Origin: Megasphaera lornae
Lineage (GTDB): Bacteria > Bacillota > Negativicutes > Veillonellales > Megasphaeraceae
Assembly (NCBI RefSeq): GCF_000214495.1
Contig: NZ_AFIJ01000038.1
Coordinates: 32,056-96,055 of the forward strand
Direction: 5' to 3'
DNA length: 64,000 nucleotides
The notes beneath the pieces were generated by a model. That model searched no databases. It worked only from the letters and a program-made list of their open reading frames with translations, and was not told the DNA's origin. This document shows positions 18,331 to 27,073 of this stretch, in pieces (the stretch's first letter is position 1; each line of letters opens with the position of its first letter). Position numbers and translations under genes: made by a program.

Positions 18331-19698
18331 ATGAAAGCATTTGATAGAGAACACAGCGTTTGGCAACGCTTTACACCGGAACAACGGCAGGAAGTACTGG
18401 CGTACGGAACAAACTATCGTCAATTTTTAGATACGGCCCGCACGGAACGCTTGGCGAATAAGGAAATTTTACGCCAAGCACGGGCGGCCGGCTTTAAACC
18501 GCTGACCGACTACACCGCCTTGCAGAAGGGCGATAAGGTATATTGGGATCAAAAGGGAAAATCCGTTATTTTAGCCGTCATCGGCGAGCAGCCGCCGGAA
18601 GAAGGACTGAAAATCGTCGGCTCTCACATTGACTGCCCGCGCTTGGATTTAAAGGCTATGCCCGTCGTGGAAAAAGACAGTATAGTGTATTTTAAAACGC
18701 ATTATTACGGCGGTATTTTAAAATACCAATGGGTATGCCTGCCCTTGTCGCTGTTAGGCGTAGTATATACGGCGGCAGGTGAAAAAATCGAAGTATCGAT
18801 CGGCGACGATCCCGAGGATCCGGTACTCTATATTACCGATTTATTACCTCATTTAGGAAAAGATCAGGCCGTAAAAAAATTAAATGAAGCGATTACGGGC
18901 GAAATGCTCATGCCGATCATCGGCTTACACAGTGATACGTCGGAAGTAAAACCGGCCATTCTGCAATTTTTACAAGATAAATACGGCATAGAAGAAGAAG
19001 ATTTTGCCAGTGCCGAATTAGAAATTGTGCCGGCACAAAAAAGTCGGGAAGTCGGGCTGGATCGTTCGATGATCATGGCCCACGGGCAAGATGATCGGGT
19101 TTGCTCCTATGCCAATTTAGCCGCTATTTTACAGGCGAAAAGCGCCCATAAAACCCAAGTGGCCCTCTTTGCGGATAAAGAAGAAATCGGCTCTATGGGA
19201 AATACGGGCGTACAAGCTTCTTATTTTCTTGATTTTATGGCCGAATTACTCGCTCTCCGGGGCCATACGGAAGATATTTATTTGCGCCGTCTCTTGCGAA
19301 AAAGCGAAGTTCTTTCCGCCGATGTTTGCGCCGCGCTGGATCCGAATTTTGAATCGGCTTTTGAAAAAAACAATGCCGGAAAATTCGGCTACGGCATTGC
19401 GCTCTGCAAATATACCGGCTCTCGCGGGAAAGCCGGCAGCAGTGATGCCAACGGCGAATTTTTAATAAAAGTACGTACAATATTCAATGAAAATAAAGTG
19501 CCCTGGCAAATCAGCGAATTAGGAAAAGTCGACCAGGGCGGCGGCGGTACGATCGCCTACATTATGGCAAACTGGGGTTGTGAAGTCGTGGATTGCGGGG
19601 TAGCCATGCTCAGCATGCACGCGCCGCTGGAACTGGTTGCCAAAACCGACGCGTATTGTGCCTATTTAGCGTACAAAGCCTTCTTTGAAAGCCGTTAA
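18331..19698 (+). CDS. M18 family aminopeptidase
   Basis: 455-residue dinuclear Zn aminopeptidase of the M18 (aspartyl aminopeptidase I) family, which forms large tetrahedral cytosolic shells and removes N-terminal residues from peptides. Visible motifs: 'GSHIDCPRLDLK' near residue 96 (His, Asp ligands), 'HGQDDRVCSYAN' near 251 (Asp ligand), 'DKEEIGSMGNTG' near 286 (catalytic Glu pair) and the C-terminal 'MLSMHAPLELV' near 430 (His ligand). Family length is matched. AAAGGAGG precedes ATG 18331. It stands alone, between the R-M operon and a terminator. Confidence 0.93.
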   Translation: MKAFDREHSVWQRFTPEQRQEVLAYGTNYRQFLDTARTERLANKEILRQARAAGFKPLTDYTALQKGDKVYWDQKGKSVILAVIGEQPPEEGLKIVGSHIDCPRLDLKAMPVVEKDSIVYFKTHYYGGILKYQWVCLPLSLLGVVYTAAGEKIEVSIGDDPEDPVLYITDLLPHLGKDQAVKKLNEAITGEMLMPIIGLHSDTSEVKPAILQFLQDKYGIEEEDFASAELEIVPAQKSREVGLDRSMIMAHGQDDRVCSYANLAAILQAKSAHKTQVALFADKEEIGSMGNTGVQASYFLDFMAELLALRGHTEDIYLRRLLRKSEVLSADVCAALDPNFESAFEKNNAGKFGYGIALCKYTGSRGKAGSSDANGEFLIKVRTIFNENKVPWQISELGKVDQGGGGTIAYIMANWGCEVVDCGVAMLSMHAPLELVAKTDAYCAYLAYKAFFESR

Positions 19699-19710
19699 CC
19701 CCGATACGGT

Positions 19711-19777
19711 CGCCCGTATACGACGCCCCCTCCGTTCAGCACGGAAGGGGCGTTTCGCATACGGGTGTTTTTTTTCA
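19711..19777 (+). terminator. Large two-part terminator after the M18 aminopeptidase
   Basis: An outer stem CCCGTAT/ATACGGG encloses an inner stem of ACGCCCC.CTCCGT with ACGGAAGGGGCGT; a long T-run follows immediately. Confidence 0.85.
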
Positions 19778-19796
19778 TTTTTTTTACAGAAAGTCT

Positions 19797-19824
19797 TCAC
19801 GAATTTCTTGCTTCTGTCTATAAT
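19797..19824 (+). promoter_or_regulatory. Promoter of the lipid kinase gene
   Basis: TTCACG (19797-19802) and perfect TATAAT (19819-19824) with 16-base spacing. Confidence 0.5.
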
Positions 19825-19858
19825 AATAGTACCTGTATTTTAAACAAGTAAGGAGAGA

Positions 19859-20755
19859 ATGACTGTGAATCGGTGTCTTTTAATAGTAAATCCCTCATCC
19901 GGACGCGAACGTGCAAAATATCATAAGCAAAACCTGAAAAACCGCTTGGAAACCATGTTTGACTATGTCGAATTACGCGAAACGCGTCAAAGCGGCGATG
20001 CTACCGACTGGGCTGCCGAAGCTTGTGTATCCGGCTTTGATTCCTTATTTTGTATGGGCGGCGACGGTACCTTAAATGAAACCGTCAACGGCCTGGCACA
20101 TGCGAAACGGCCCATTCCCTTCGGCTTTATTCCGTTAGGTACGATTAATGATTTAGCACGCGCCTTACATATTCCCTTGCATCCGGAAGAAGCCATTGCG
20201 CTTTTACCGCGCTGCAAACCGGTACCGGTCGATATAGGTCGGGCAAACGATCGCTACTTTATCAACACCATTGCGGCGGGCGTATTACCGCATGCCGTCG
20301 GTCATGTATCCATTGAACAAAAAACGCGCTTAGGCCCGTTGGCTTATTTTTTAACCGGTATTAAAGCCTTTCAAACGCATGCACCTTCGTTATTTAAGAT
20401 TGAAACGGAAAATGAAGAGCTCATTTATCGTTCCCCTTTAGTGGTCGCCATGCTAACCAATTCGGTCGGCGGCTTCCGCAATATTGCCCCCCGGGCCAAG
20501 GTGGATGACGGCAAAATATGGTTATCCGTCTTTAAAGATTTTACCTATCTGGATGTCTTGAAAATGGTGCCCGAATTTCTTTCGGGTACCCAGCTGAGCG
20601 GAGAATATATGACCTTAATGACCTTAACCCGAGCCCGCATAACGTTACTGGACGATACGCCGTTAACCACCAATATGGACGGCGATGAAGGCCCTTCCTT
20701 CCCCTTGGATTTAGAAGTACTGCCTTCCTTTCTTTCTGTCTATATTCCTCAATAA
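19859..20755 (+). CDS. Diacylglycerol kinase family lipid kinase (YegS/DgkB-like)
   Basis: 298-residue soluble lipid kinase. It shows 'IVNPSSGRERA' at the N-terminus, the ATP-binding 'MGGDGTLNETVNGL' near residues 65-78, 'PLGTINDLARAL' near 94 and 'NTIAAGVLPHAV' near 137, all hallmarks of the DAGK catalytic family. It would phosphorylate diacylglycerol or a related lipid and may serve membrane lipid turnover. Two starts compete: ATG 19859 is only 3-4 bases from AGGAG (19851-19855), while GTG 19865 has better spacing and loses just two residues. The difference does not affect the domain. Confidence 0.9.
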   Translation: MTVNRCLLIVNPSSGRERAKYHKQNLKNRLETMFDYVELRETRQSGDATDWAAEACVSGFDSLFCMGGDGTLNETVNGLAHAKRPIPFGFIPLGTINDLARALHIPLHPEEAIALLPRCKPVPVDIGRANDRYFINTIAAGVLPHAVGHVSIEQKTRLGPLAYFLTGIKAFQTHAPSLFKIETENEELIYRSPLVVAMLTNSVGGFRNIAPRAKVDDGKIWLSVFKDFTYLDVLKMVPEFLSGTQLSGEYMTLMTLTRARITLLDDTPLTTNMDGDEGPSFPLDLEVLPSFLSVYIPQ

Positions 20756-20770
20756 TCCTGCTATGCAAAC

Positions 20771-20815
20771 AAAAAAATCGGTTCCGCATGGTGAATACGG
20801 GAACCGATTTTTTTA
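20771..20815. terminator. Bidirectional terminator between the lipid kinase gene and gntP
   Basis: Stem AAAAAAATCGGTTCC / GGAACCGATTTTTTT between convergent genes, with A- and T-runs on the two sides. Confidence 0.9.
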
Positions 20816-20821
20816 TGTTTC

Positions 20822-22140
20822 TTACGAAATAACTAACGAAATAAGCAGTACACCGACTAATCCCATGACGGAAATAATCGTTTCCAATACGCACCAGGTG
20901 CGCATCGTGTTTTTGACCGTCAAGCCGAAGAACTCTTTAAATAACCAAAAACCGGGATCATTCGGCGGGCTGAAAATCAAACTGCCCGCACCGGTTGCCA
21001 GCACCATCAACTCGGGACTCACGCCGGTAACCGCCACGACCGGAGCCGCAATGCCGCCGGCCGTTAACGCCGCTACCGTAGCGGAGCCGCAGGAAATACG
21101 AATAACGGCGGCTACAAACCACGCCAATAATAAGGGCGATAACCCGGAATGGGAAGCAATCGTGCCGATGTACGTACCGACCCCGCTATCAATTAAAATT
21201 TGTTTCAACGCACCGCCGCCGCCGACAATCAATAAGATCATGGCTACTGCCAGAATCGCATCCTGTGCCGTAGTCATTACTTCTTTCATCGTTTTGCCGC
21301 GTTGTATGCCGAACGTATAAAACGCCACAATAATCGAAATCGTCAACGCAATGTCCGGCGTTCCCAAGAAGGTCAATACCTGATAGGTGACCGTTTCCGG
21401 CGACAAGGTCATCTTGGTAACGGCCGATAACGCCATTAATACGACAGGAATCAACGCCGTAATAATACTGACGGCAAAGCCGGGCATTTCTTCTTCCGTA
21501 AAGACCTTGGGTTTAAATAAATGTTCCGGCATTTCCGCTTTAATATGCGTAATGGTTTTATAAAACAACGGGCCGGCTACAATGGCGGTCGGTACGGCAA
21601 TAATTAAGCCGTAAATCAAGGTTTTGCCGATGTCGGCATTATAAATAACGGAAATCGCCGTAGGTCCCGGATGGGGCGGTAAAAATCCGTGCGTCACCGA
21701 TAAGGCAGCCGCCATCGGAATGCCGGCTTCCAACAGAGGCACCCCGGCGGCCGCCGCAATCGTAAAGACAATCGGAATCAGCAATACAAAGCCGATTTCA
21801 TAAAACAGGGCGATGCCCACAATAAATCCGGTCAGGCATACGGCCCACTTGACATTTTTGGCGCCGAAAAGCCGGATGAGCGTCATGGCAATACGTTGTG
21901 CGCCCCCGCTTTCCGCCATAAGTTTTCCCAAAATAGCGCCGAAAGAAACGACAATCGCCAAGCCTCCCAAGGTTCCGCCCAACCCTTTTTCAATCGTCGG
22001 AATCAGTTTTACAATGGGCAGGCCTTCGGCCAAGCCGACAAAGCCGGCCACAATCAACAAAGCCAAAAAACTGTTCAGCTTTACTTTGACAATCAAAAAA
22101 ATAAAACAATAATACCAATTGCCAAGATAAATAACGGCAT
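20822..22140 (-). pseudogene. gntP: GntP-family gluconate permease, frameshifted at its 5' end
   Basis: GntP permeases import gluconate and related sugar acids with H+. The intact frame from 22096 covers 424 residues, including 'FYEIGFVLLIPIVF', 'THGFLPPHPGPTAI', 'GSATVAALTAGGI' and 'FSPPNDPGFWLFKEFFG'. The natural start appears to be ATG 22140, behind a strong GAGGAGGAG, and encodes MPLFILAIGIIVLFF, the usual first helix. That frame then hits TGA because a poly-T tract (A7 on the plus strand, 22095-22101) is one base short. With eight Ts it continues as FLIVKVKLNSFLALL, giving 439 residues, the normal family length. Without the fix, translation would need an internal start at 22096 with no ribosome site. 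The cause may be mutation, phase variation or sequencing error. Confidence 0.85.
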
Positions 22141-22404
22141 ACTTTCTCCTCCTCTTCTATACTGCCCGGAATAGACAGTACAAAACTATACTGATGATAT
22201 AAAGCAATCATTTTACTTCCTGAATCAATGATACGTTTTATTCATTTAGTTGTATTATACAAATTCCCGGTCTCTGTGTAAATACTTTAGTATACATCTG
22301 CAAAAATACTTTATAAAAATTGCGAAAATCATCGTCCGACACTGTGTATCCGCTATACAATTCCCTGTCGGTTATACTATAATAATGCGGAAAGGAGTGT
22401 CTTC

Positions 22405-23307
22405 ATGCCATATATTTGTAACGATTGTCCCCGTCACTGCCGGGTCGCCCGCAGCACGACGCCGCTTCCCGGAAAACAGCTGCCGGGGTATTGTCACTGT
22501 CCGTCGGAACCGCTTGCCGCCCGCGCCGCCCTGCATTATTGGGAAGAACCGTGTATCAGCGGTACACGCGGTTCGGGAACGATATTTTTTACAGGCTGTA
22601 ATCTGCGCTGTTGTTTTTGTCAAAATTCGCGCATTTCGCAAGACGGCTACGGCTTTCCCGTATCGCCGCTTCAGTTGCGACGCATTTATCAGACTCTCAT
22701 CCGCCAAGGCGCGCATAATATTAATCTCGTCACTCCTACGCCCTATAAAAAAGCGATTCTTGACAGTTTGCAAACGCCGCTCCCCGTGCCGGTGGTATAC
22801 AATTGCGGCGGCTATGAAAGCGTAGAGACCATTCATGAATTAAAAGGGAAAATCCAAATCTATATTCCCGATTTTAAATACATGGATACGCAAGCCGCCG
22901 CGCGTTACAGTGATGCCGAAAATTATCCCGAAATCGCGCAGCAGGCCATTCTCGCCATGTATGAACAGGTAGGCGCCTATCAGGCGGATAGTCGCGGCAT
23001 CCTGCAAAAAGGCGTAATTATTCGGCACCTCGTACTTCCGGGCCTGTTAAAAAACACGTATGCCGTGATTGATTGGGTGCGAAAGACGTTTGCTCCCAAT
23101 CAAGTGTTATTCAGCTTAATGCGCCAATATGTCCCCTGCGGGCAAGCCGCCCGGTATCCGGAAATCAACCGCCTGCTATCGGCAAGGGAATATAAAAAAG
23201 CGGAGCAATATTTGTTCGACAGCGGCATTGAAGACGGATTTGTACAAGAAAAAGCCAGTGCCGATAAAAATTTTATTCCCCTCTTTGACGGCACCGGTAT
23301 TATCTAA
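22405..23307 (+). CDS. Radical SAM protein, PflA-like (PflX type)
   Basis: 300-residue [4Fe-4S]/SAM enzyme. The cluster motif is CNLRCCFC, giving C65-x3-C69-x2-C72. An N-terminal Cys-rich segment 'CNDCPRHCRVAR' (5-16) and 'LPGYCHCP' resemble the PflX/YjjW-like group related to pyruvate formate-lyase activating enzymes. 'NINLVTPTPY', 'YNCGGYES' and 'PDFKYMD' follow as in that group. AAAGGAG precedes ATG 22405. No glycyl radical enzyme gene lies beside it, so its target is unknown; calling it an activase would go beyond the sequence. Confidence 0.88.
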   Translation: MPYICNDCPRHCRVARSTTPLPGKQLPGYCHCPSEPLAARAALHYWEEPCISGTRGSGTIFFTGCNLRCCFCQNSRISQDGYGFPVSPLQLRRIYQTLIRQGAHNINLVTPTPYKKAILDSLQTPLPVPVVYNCGGYESVETIHELKGKIQIYIPDFKYMDTQAAARYSDAENYPEIAQQAILAMYEQVGAYQADSRGILQKGVIIRHLVLPGLLKNTYAVIDWVRKTFAPNQVLFSLMRQYVPCGQAARYPEINRLLSAREYKKAEQYLFDSGIEDGFVQEKASADKNFIPLFDGTGII

Positions 23308-23327
23308 CCCCCATATTTCCGGCAAAT

Positions 23328-23377
23328 AAAACCGCCTCGGGCGTGCACTGCGGAAGTTCACGCCCGAGGCGGTTTTG
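23328..23377. terminator. Bidirectional terminator between the radical SAM and AEC genes
   Basis: Perfect 18-bp stem (23328-23345 with 23359-23376) that begins AAAA and ends TTTT, between convergent genes. Confidence 0.9.
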
Positions 23378-23395
23378 TATGATGACATACGTCGC

Positions 23396-24328
23396 TTACA
23401 CCACCGTATCGAATATAAACAGCATACACGGCATGGTAACCAACGCCAATACGGTCGATACGACGCAAAGCTCGGCCGCATACGGCGCATCTTGCCGATA
23501 AAATTCCGCCAACGAGGTCACGACTGCGGCGGCCGGCGTAATAGAGGCAATAAATACGGTCATTAAAATATGTTTCCCGTCCGGCACATACGACGTCGCA
23601 TGGACCGCCGCAAAAATCACAATTAATACGGCCGGGTATACCAATAATCGCCATAAAGCCTGCTTATAATTCCGAAGGTTCAAAAAAACGGTCTTTATGT
23701 TCTTTTCTGCAATGGCAATTCCCGTAATCAACATTCCCACAGGACCGATCGTAGAACCTACCATGTTCATGGTGTCATCAATAACTGCCGGAATATGTAT
23801 CTTCATAAGAAATAAAATCGCCCCGATAACAATAGCAATAATATTGATGTTCGTAATAATCCCGCGAATATTAATGGCGCCGCTGCCGCTCATTAAATAA
23901 CTGCCGTGCGTCCATAATAACAACAATTGCACCGCCATATACGTACAGGGATAAATAACATATTGAGGCCCTAAAATTTCCGTTACCAACGGAAAGACCA
24001 GAATGCCCGCATTCGTATAAATTAAAGACGCCTGTTCCACGACCTGCAACTGCAACGGTTTACGCAAAACGGCCGTAAACAGAATAAAAATAATATGCAC
24101 CCCTACGGCCGCAATAAACGCAAAAAAGAGCCCCTTTTCCACCGCCGGAGAAGCATGCAGTTGAAAGGAATGAATAATGACGCAGGGCAAAATAATATAT
24201 ACCAGCAACACAGATAATACATGCCCGGCCGCGGGGGTCAATTTTCTTGTTTTGATTAAACAAAATCCCATAAGGAGAATAAGAAACAATTTTATAATTG
24301 CCACTAATAAAATAAGGCTGACAGCCAT
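23396..24328 (-). CDS. AEC family transporter (auxin-efflux-carrier fold)
   Basis: 310-residue membrane protein with about ten hydrophobic segments in two five-helix repeats. 'LVYIILPCVIIHSF' near residue 42 and 'TNAGILVFPLV' near 105 match the first repeat; 'GSTIGPVGMLITGIAIAEK' near 190 and 'SITPAAAVVTSLAEFY' near 268 the second. AEC proteins export or import organic acids such as malate or malonate in bacteria, but the substrate is not visible. GGAGG precedes ATG 24328. It lies 30 bases after the MBL gene and is probably the last gene of that leftward transcript. Confidence 0.88.
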   Translation of the reverse strand: MAVSLILLVAIIKLFLILLMGFCLIKTRKLTPAAGHVLSVLLVYIILPCVIIHSFQLHASPAVEKGLFFAFIAAVGVHIIFILFTAVLRKPLQLQVVEQASLIYTNAGILVFPLVTEILGPQYVIYPCTYMAVQLLLLWTHGSYLMSGSGAINIRGIITNINIIAIVIGAILFLMKIHIPAVIDDTMNMVGSTIGPVGMLITGIAIAEKNIKTVFLNLRNYKQALWRLLVYPAVLIVIFAAVHATSYVPDGKHILMTVFIASITPAAAVVTSLAEFYRQDAPYAAELCVVSTVLALVTMPCMLFIFDTVV

Positions 24329-24358
24329 TCTCTTTCCTCCGTCCTTTCTTATAAAAAG

Positions 24359-25336
24359 TTATTCATAACGATATTGCCGGCTATCTTTTATTTTCCTGAT
24401 TTCCCCGTGTTGTACCAAATACTCGATATGTGCCAACGCTTCTCCCAACGCAAACCATTTTTGGGTCGGCGGAAAAGCCGACCAGGACAAGCCCCGCATG
24501 GACCAGGCCATTTGCCCGGCAATATCAAAGGCCGTACTTCCCGGATACAGGCGAATAAGCCGCATCACTTCTTCCAATCGTTGCCCATGGTGACGGCGTA
24601 ATTCCTGAATACGTTCTTTAATCGACGCTCTTCCTTTCCGATGGCCCGGTAAGGCCGCCGCTACCGGCAGATCCCGAAGGGCTTGTAAGCTTTTAAGATA
24701 TTCTTCCAAGGCATTGCTCATATTGGACCAAATCTGAATATTAGGCGTAATATCAAATAAAATATGATCGCTTGTAAAGAGAATCTCCTGTTGCGGTAAA
24801 TATAAGCAACATTGCCCCTTCGTATGGCCGGGCGTATGAATAACATACCACTCCTCATCCGCCAACCGCAGCCGCTGTCCGTGATGTACCCGGTGCACAC
24901 GGAAATCGACACGGGGTGAATACGCGCGTGCATAATTGGAAAATTGCGTTTGTATATCCGTCGCCGGCATCCCTTCCCGCATAAATCGCACTTCCGCGTT
25001 CCGCCATACTTCCCCCGACTCGGCCGCCGCTAAAAAGTCATAATCGTCCCCCTGCATATAAATCGGACAACCGGCCTGTGAAAAAAGATGCACCAAACCG
25101 GTATGAGCCGCATGAAGGTGTGTCAAAAACAAATCCGTTCGTCGTAAATCCACCTGCAAGGCTTGTAAGCCGCCGCATAAATCGCTGCGGCAAATAGGTA
25201 AATTAAAGCCTGTATCAATTACTAAATTCCGCGTTTTTCCTTTAATAACATATGAATTCAAGTACTGCAGCGGATTATGCGGCAACGTCACTTCTATTCG
25301 GTAAATATCCGGTTTTGCATGTAATTTCTCAATCAT
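24359..25336 (-). CDS. Metallo-beta-lactamase-fold hydrolase with altered metal motif
   Basis: 325-residue MBL-fold protein with a C-terminal winged-helix-like extension of about 100 residues. Metal-site elements seen: 'VIDTGFN', 'LTHLHAAHTGL' near residue 79-89, 'HTPGHTKGQCCLY' near 170, 'TSDHILFD' near 190 and 'ALPGHRKG' near 227. The classical HxHxDH is HLHAAH here, so the Asp that binds the second metal is Ala. This suggests a mono-metal or altered site. The start at 25336 follows GGGGAGGGA; a longer frame from 25393 has no such site. It may be a thioesterase/glyoxalase-like enzyme but the substrate is unknown. Confidence 0.8.
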   Translation of the reverse strand: MIEKLHAKPDIYRIEVTLPHNPLQYLNSYVIKGKTRNLVIDTGFNLPICRSDLCGGLQALQVDLRRTDLFLTHLHAAHTGLVHLFSQAGCPIYMQGDDYDFLAAAESGEVWRNAEVRFMREGMPATDIQTQFSNYARAYSPRVDFRVHRVHHGQRLRLADEEWYVIHTPGHTKGQCCLYLPQQEILFTSDHILFDITPNIQIWSNMSNALEEYLKSLQALRDLPVAAALPGHRKGRASIKERIQELRRHHGQRLEEVMRLIRLYPGSTAFDIAGQMAWSMRGLSWSAFPPTQKWFALGEALAHIEYLVQHGEIRKIKDSRQYRYE

Positions 25337-25392
25337 CTCTTCCCTCCCCTTTACGCCGCCGGTTTCGCCCCGTCTCCGGACAGCATAATACA

Positions 25393-25428
25393 AGGCTGTT
25401 TGTAATGCGTTACGATTACAAACAGCCT
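25393..25428 (-). terminator. Hairpin downstream of pth (possible leaky terminator)
   Basis: Perfect 14-bp stem AGGCTGTTTGTAAT / ATTACAAACAGCCT with an 8-base loop, between the pth stop codon and the MBL gene. The T-run on the minus strand is poor, so it may only attenuate. Confidence 0.6.
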
Positions 25429-25448
25429 CCTTAATTGTATATCTCCGA

Positions 25449-26015
25449 TTATTCCCGCTTTTTTTTCGGATTGAAACGATTCATGCCTTTATCCACGCCC
25501 AATTCCAAACATCCTTTAATCGCCGCTACCGCCGCAGCCACGCCTTCCTGAAATGCGGGCAATACATCCGGCGTAAACGGCGCCAGTACATGATCGACTA
25601 CCGACCATTGCGGTAACGGTCTGCCTATGCCGATGCGAAAGCGAATAAACTCCGTGCACCCGTTTGCAAAAATGCTTTTAATCCCATTATGTCCGCCGTC
25701 ACTGCCGCTTTTTCGAATCCGCAGCCGTCCGACCGGCAAATCCATATCGTCATAGACGATATACACTTGCGGCTCCGCCAATTTATACCAACGCATTAAA
25801 GGCCCTACGGCACGTCCGCTGTCATTCATATACGTTTGCGGTTTTACCAGTAAAATCGTTTCGCCGCGAAAAGAAACGGAAGCCACTAAGGCCGCCATTT
25901 TTTGCTGCCATCGGTCAGCGCCCATATCGGCGGCTAACGCATCTACCGTCATAAATCCGGTATTATGCTTCGTGTTTTCATATTCTCGACCGGGATTCCC
26001 CAGTCCTACTATCAT
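25449..26015 (-). CDS. pth: Peptidyl-tRNA hydrolase
   Basis: 188-residue enzyme that frees tRNA from peptidyl-tRNA dropped by ribosomes. The sequence begins MIVGLGNPGREYENTKHNTG, with Asn8 and catalytic His17 in the usual places. 'KPQTYMNDSG' near 64, 'VYDDMDLPVG' near 90 and 'SGSDGGHNGIKS' near 105 complete the active site. ATG 26015 gives the family's standard N-terminus; GTG 26021 would add two residues. The ribosome site (AAGGCAGGG) overlaps the end of prs, 18 bases upstream, so the genes are co-transcribed. The prs-pth order is common in Firmicutes. Confidence 0.95.
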   Translation of the reverse strand: MIVGLGNPGREYENTKHNTGFMTVDALAADMGADRWQQKMAALVASVSFRGETILLVKPQTYMNDSGRAVGPLMRWYKLAEPQVYIVYDDMDLPVGRLRIRKSGSDGGHNGIKSIFANGCTEFIRFRIGIGRPLPQWSVVDHVLAPFTPDVLPAFQEGVAAAVAAIKGCLELGVDKGMNRFNPKKKRE

Positions 26016-26033
26016 ATGCACTGCGACCCTGCC

Positions 26034-26999
26034 TTATTTATCAAATAATTCACTCACGGAAACTTCCCTGAAAATACGGGTAATAGCTTCTCCCAACAAG
26101 GGAGCCACCGATAAAACCTTGATTTTATCAATCTTCTTATCTTCCGGTAACGGAATCGTATTGGTAATAATGAGTTCCGAAATAACGGAATTTTTAATCC
26201 GTTCCACTGCCGGGTCCGTCAATACGGCATGTGCACAAGCGGCAATAACGCAAGAAGCGCCCAACTCTTTCAAGGCTTTGGCGCCGCCGCACAACGATCC
26301 CGCCGTGTCCACAATATCGTCAATAATAATACAGGTTTTTCCTTTTATATCGCCAATGACGTTCATGACTTCCGCCACTCCCGGACGGGGACGTCTTTTT
26401 TCTATAATCGCAATGGGGGCATTCAGTCGATCGGCCAAATCTCTGGCTCGCGTTACGCCGCCCAAGTCGGGAGAAACCACGACAATATTTTCCAATTCGT
26501 GCGCTTCCACTTTTTGTTGTAAATATTTTGCCATAATAGAAGCGGAACCCAAATGATCCACCGGTACATCAAAAAATCCTTGAATTTGTCCGGCATGTAA
26601 ATCCATCGTCACTAACCGCGTAATGCCGGCAGTGGTCATTAAATCCGCCACCAGCTTGGACGTAATCGGTTCCCGTCCCCGCGTTTTTCTGTCTTGCCGC
26701 GCATAGCCGTAATACGGGACTACCGCCGTAATATGTTTTGCCGAAGCGCGCTTTAAGGCATCCGCCATAATCAAGAGTTCCATCAACGTATCATTTGCCG
26801 GTTGACAGGTCGGCTGAATAACAAACACATCCTTGCCGCGAACGCTTTCATCAATCATCACTTGAATTTCGCCGTTATTAAACTTCCCGACAAAGGCTTT
26901 TCCCAGTTCCAAATCCAAACAATCCGCAATTTCTTTTGCCAACTGCGGATTGGCATTACCTGTAAAAATTTTCAACTTTTTTCCGTCTTCGTTACTCAT
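26034..26999 (-). CDS. prs: Ribose-phosphate pyrophosphokinase (PRPP synthetase)
   Basis: 321-residue class I PRPP synthetase making PRPP from ribose-5-phosphate and ATP for nucleotides, His, Trp and NAD. Landmarks: '[17 protein letters not shown]' near residue 54, '[18 protein letters not shown]' near 95, '[21 protein letters not shown]' near 130 (cited in part), the flexible loop '[11 protein letters not shown]' near 202 and the PRPP loop '[17 protein letters not shown]' near 223. GGGAGG precedes ATG 26999. It sits between glmU and pth in the leftward housekeeping operon. Confidence 0.96.
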   Translation of the reverse strand: MSNEDGKKLKIFTGNANPQLAKEIADCLDLELGKAFVGKFNNGEIQVMIDESVRGKDVFVIQPTCQPANDTLMELLIMADALKRASAKHITAVVPYYGYARQDRKTRGREPITSKLVADLMTTAGITRLVTMDLHAGQIQGFFDVPVDHLGSASIMAKYLQQKVEAHELENIVVVSPDLGGVTRARDLADRLNAPIAIIEKRRPRPGVAEVMNVIGDIKGKTCIIIDDIVDTAGSLCGGAKALKELGASCVIAACAHAVLTDPAVERIKNSVISELIITNTIPLPEDKKIDKIKVLSVAPLLGEAITRIFREVSVSELFDK

Positions 27000-27073
27000 G
27001 ATGAGCCTCCCTACTTGATCCGGTAATAAAAAACGCTTGCTGCACTACCTCAATTTATACTGACGCCGCTGCC

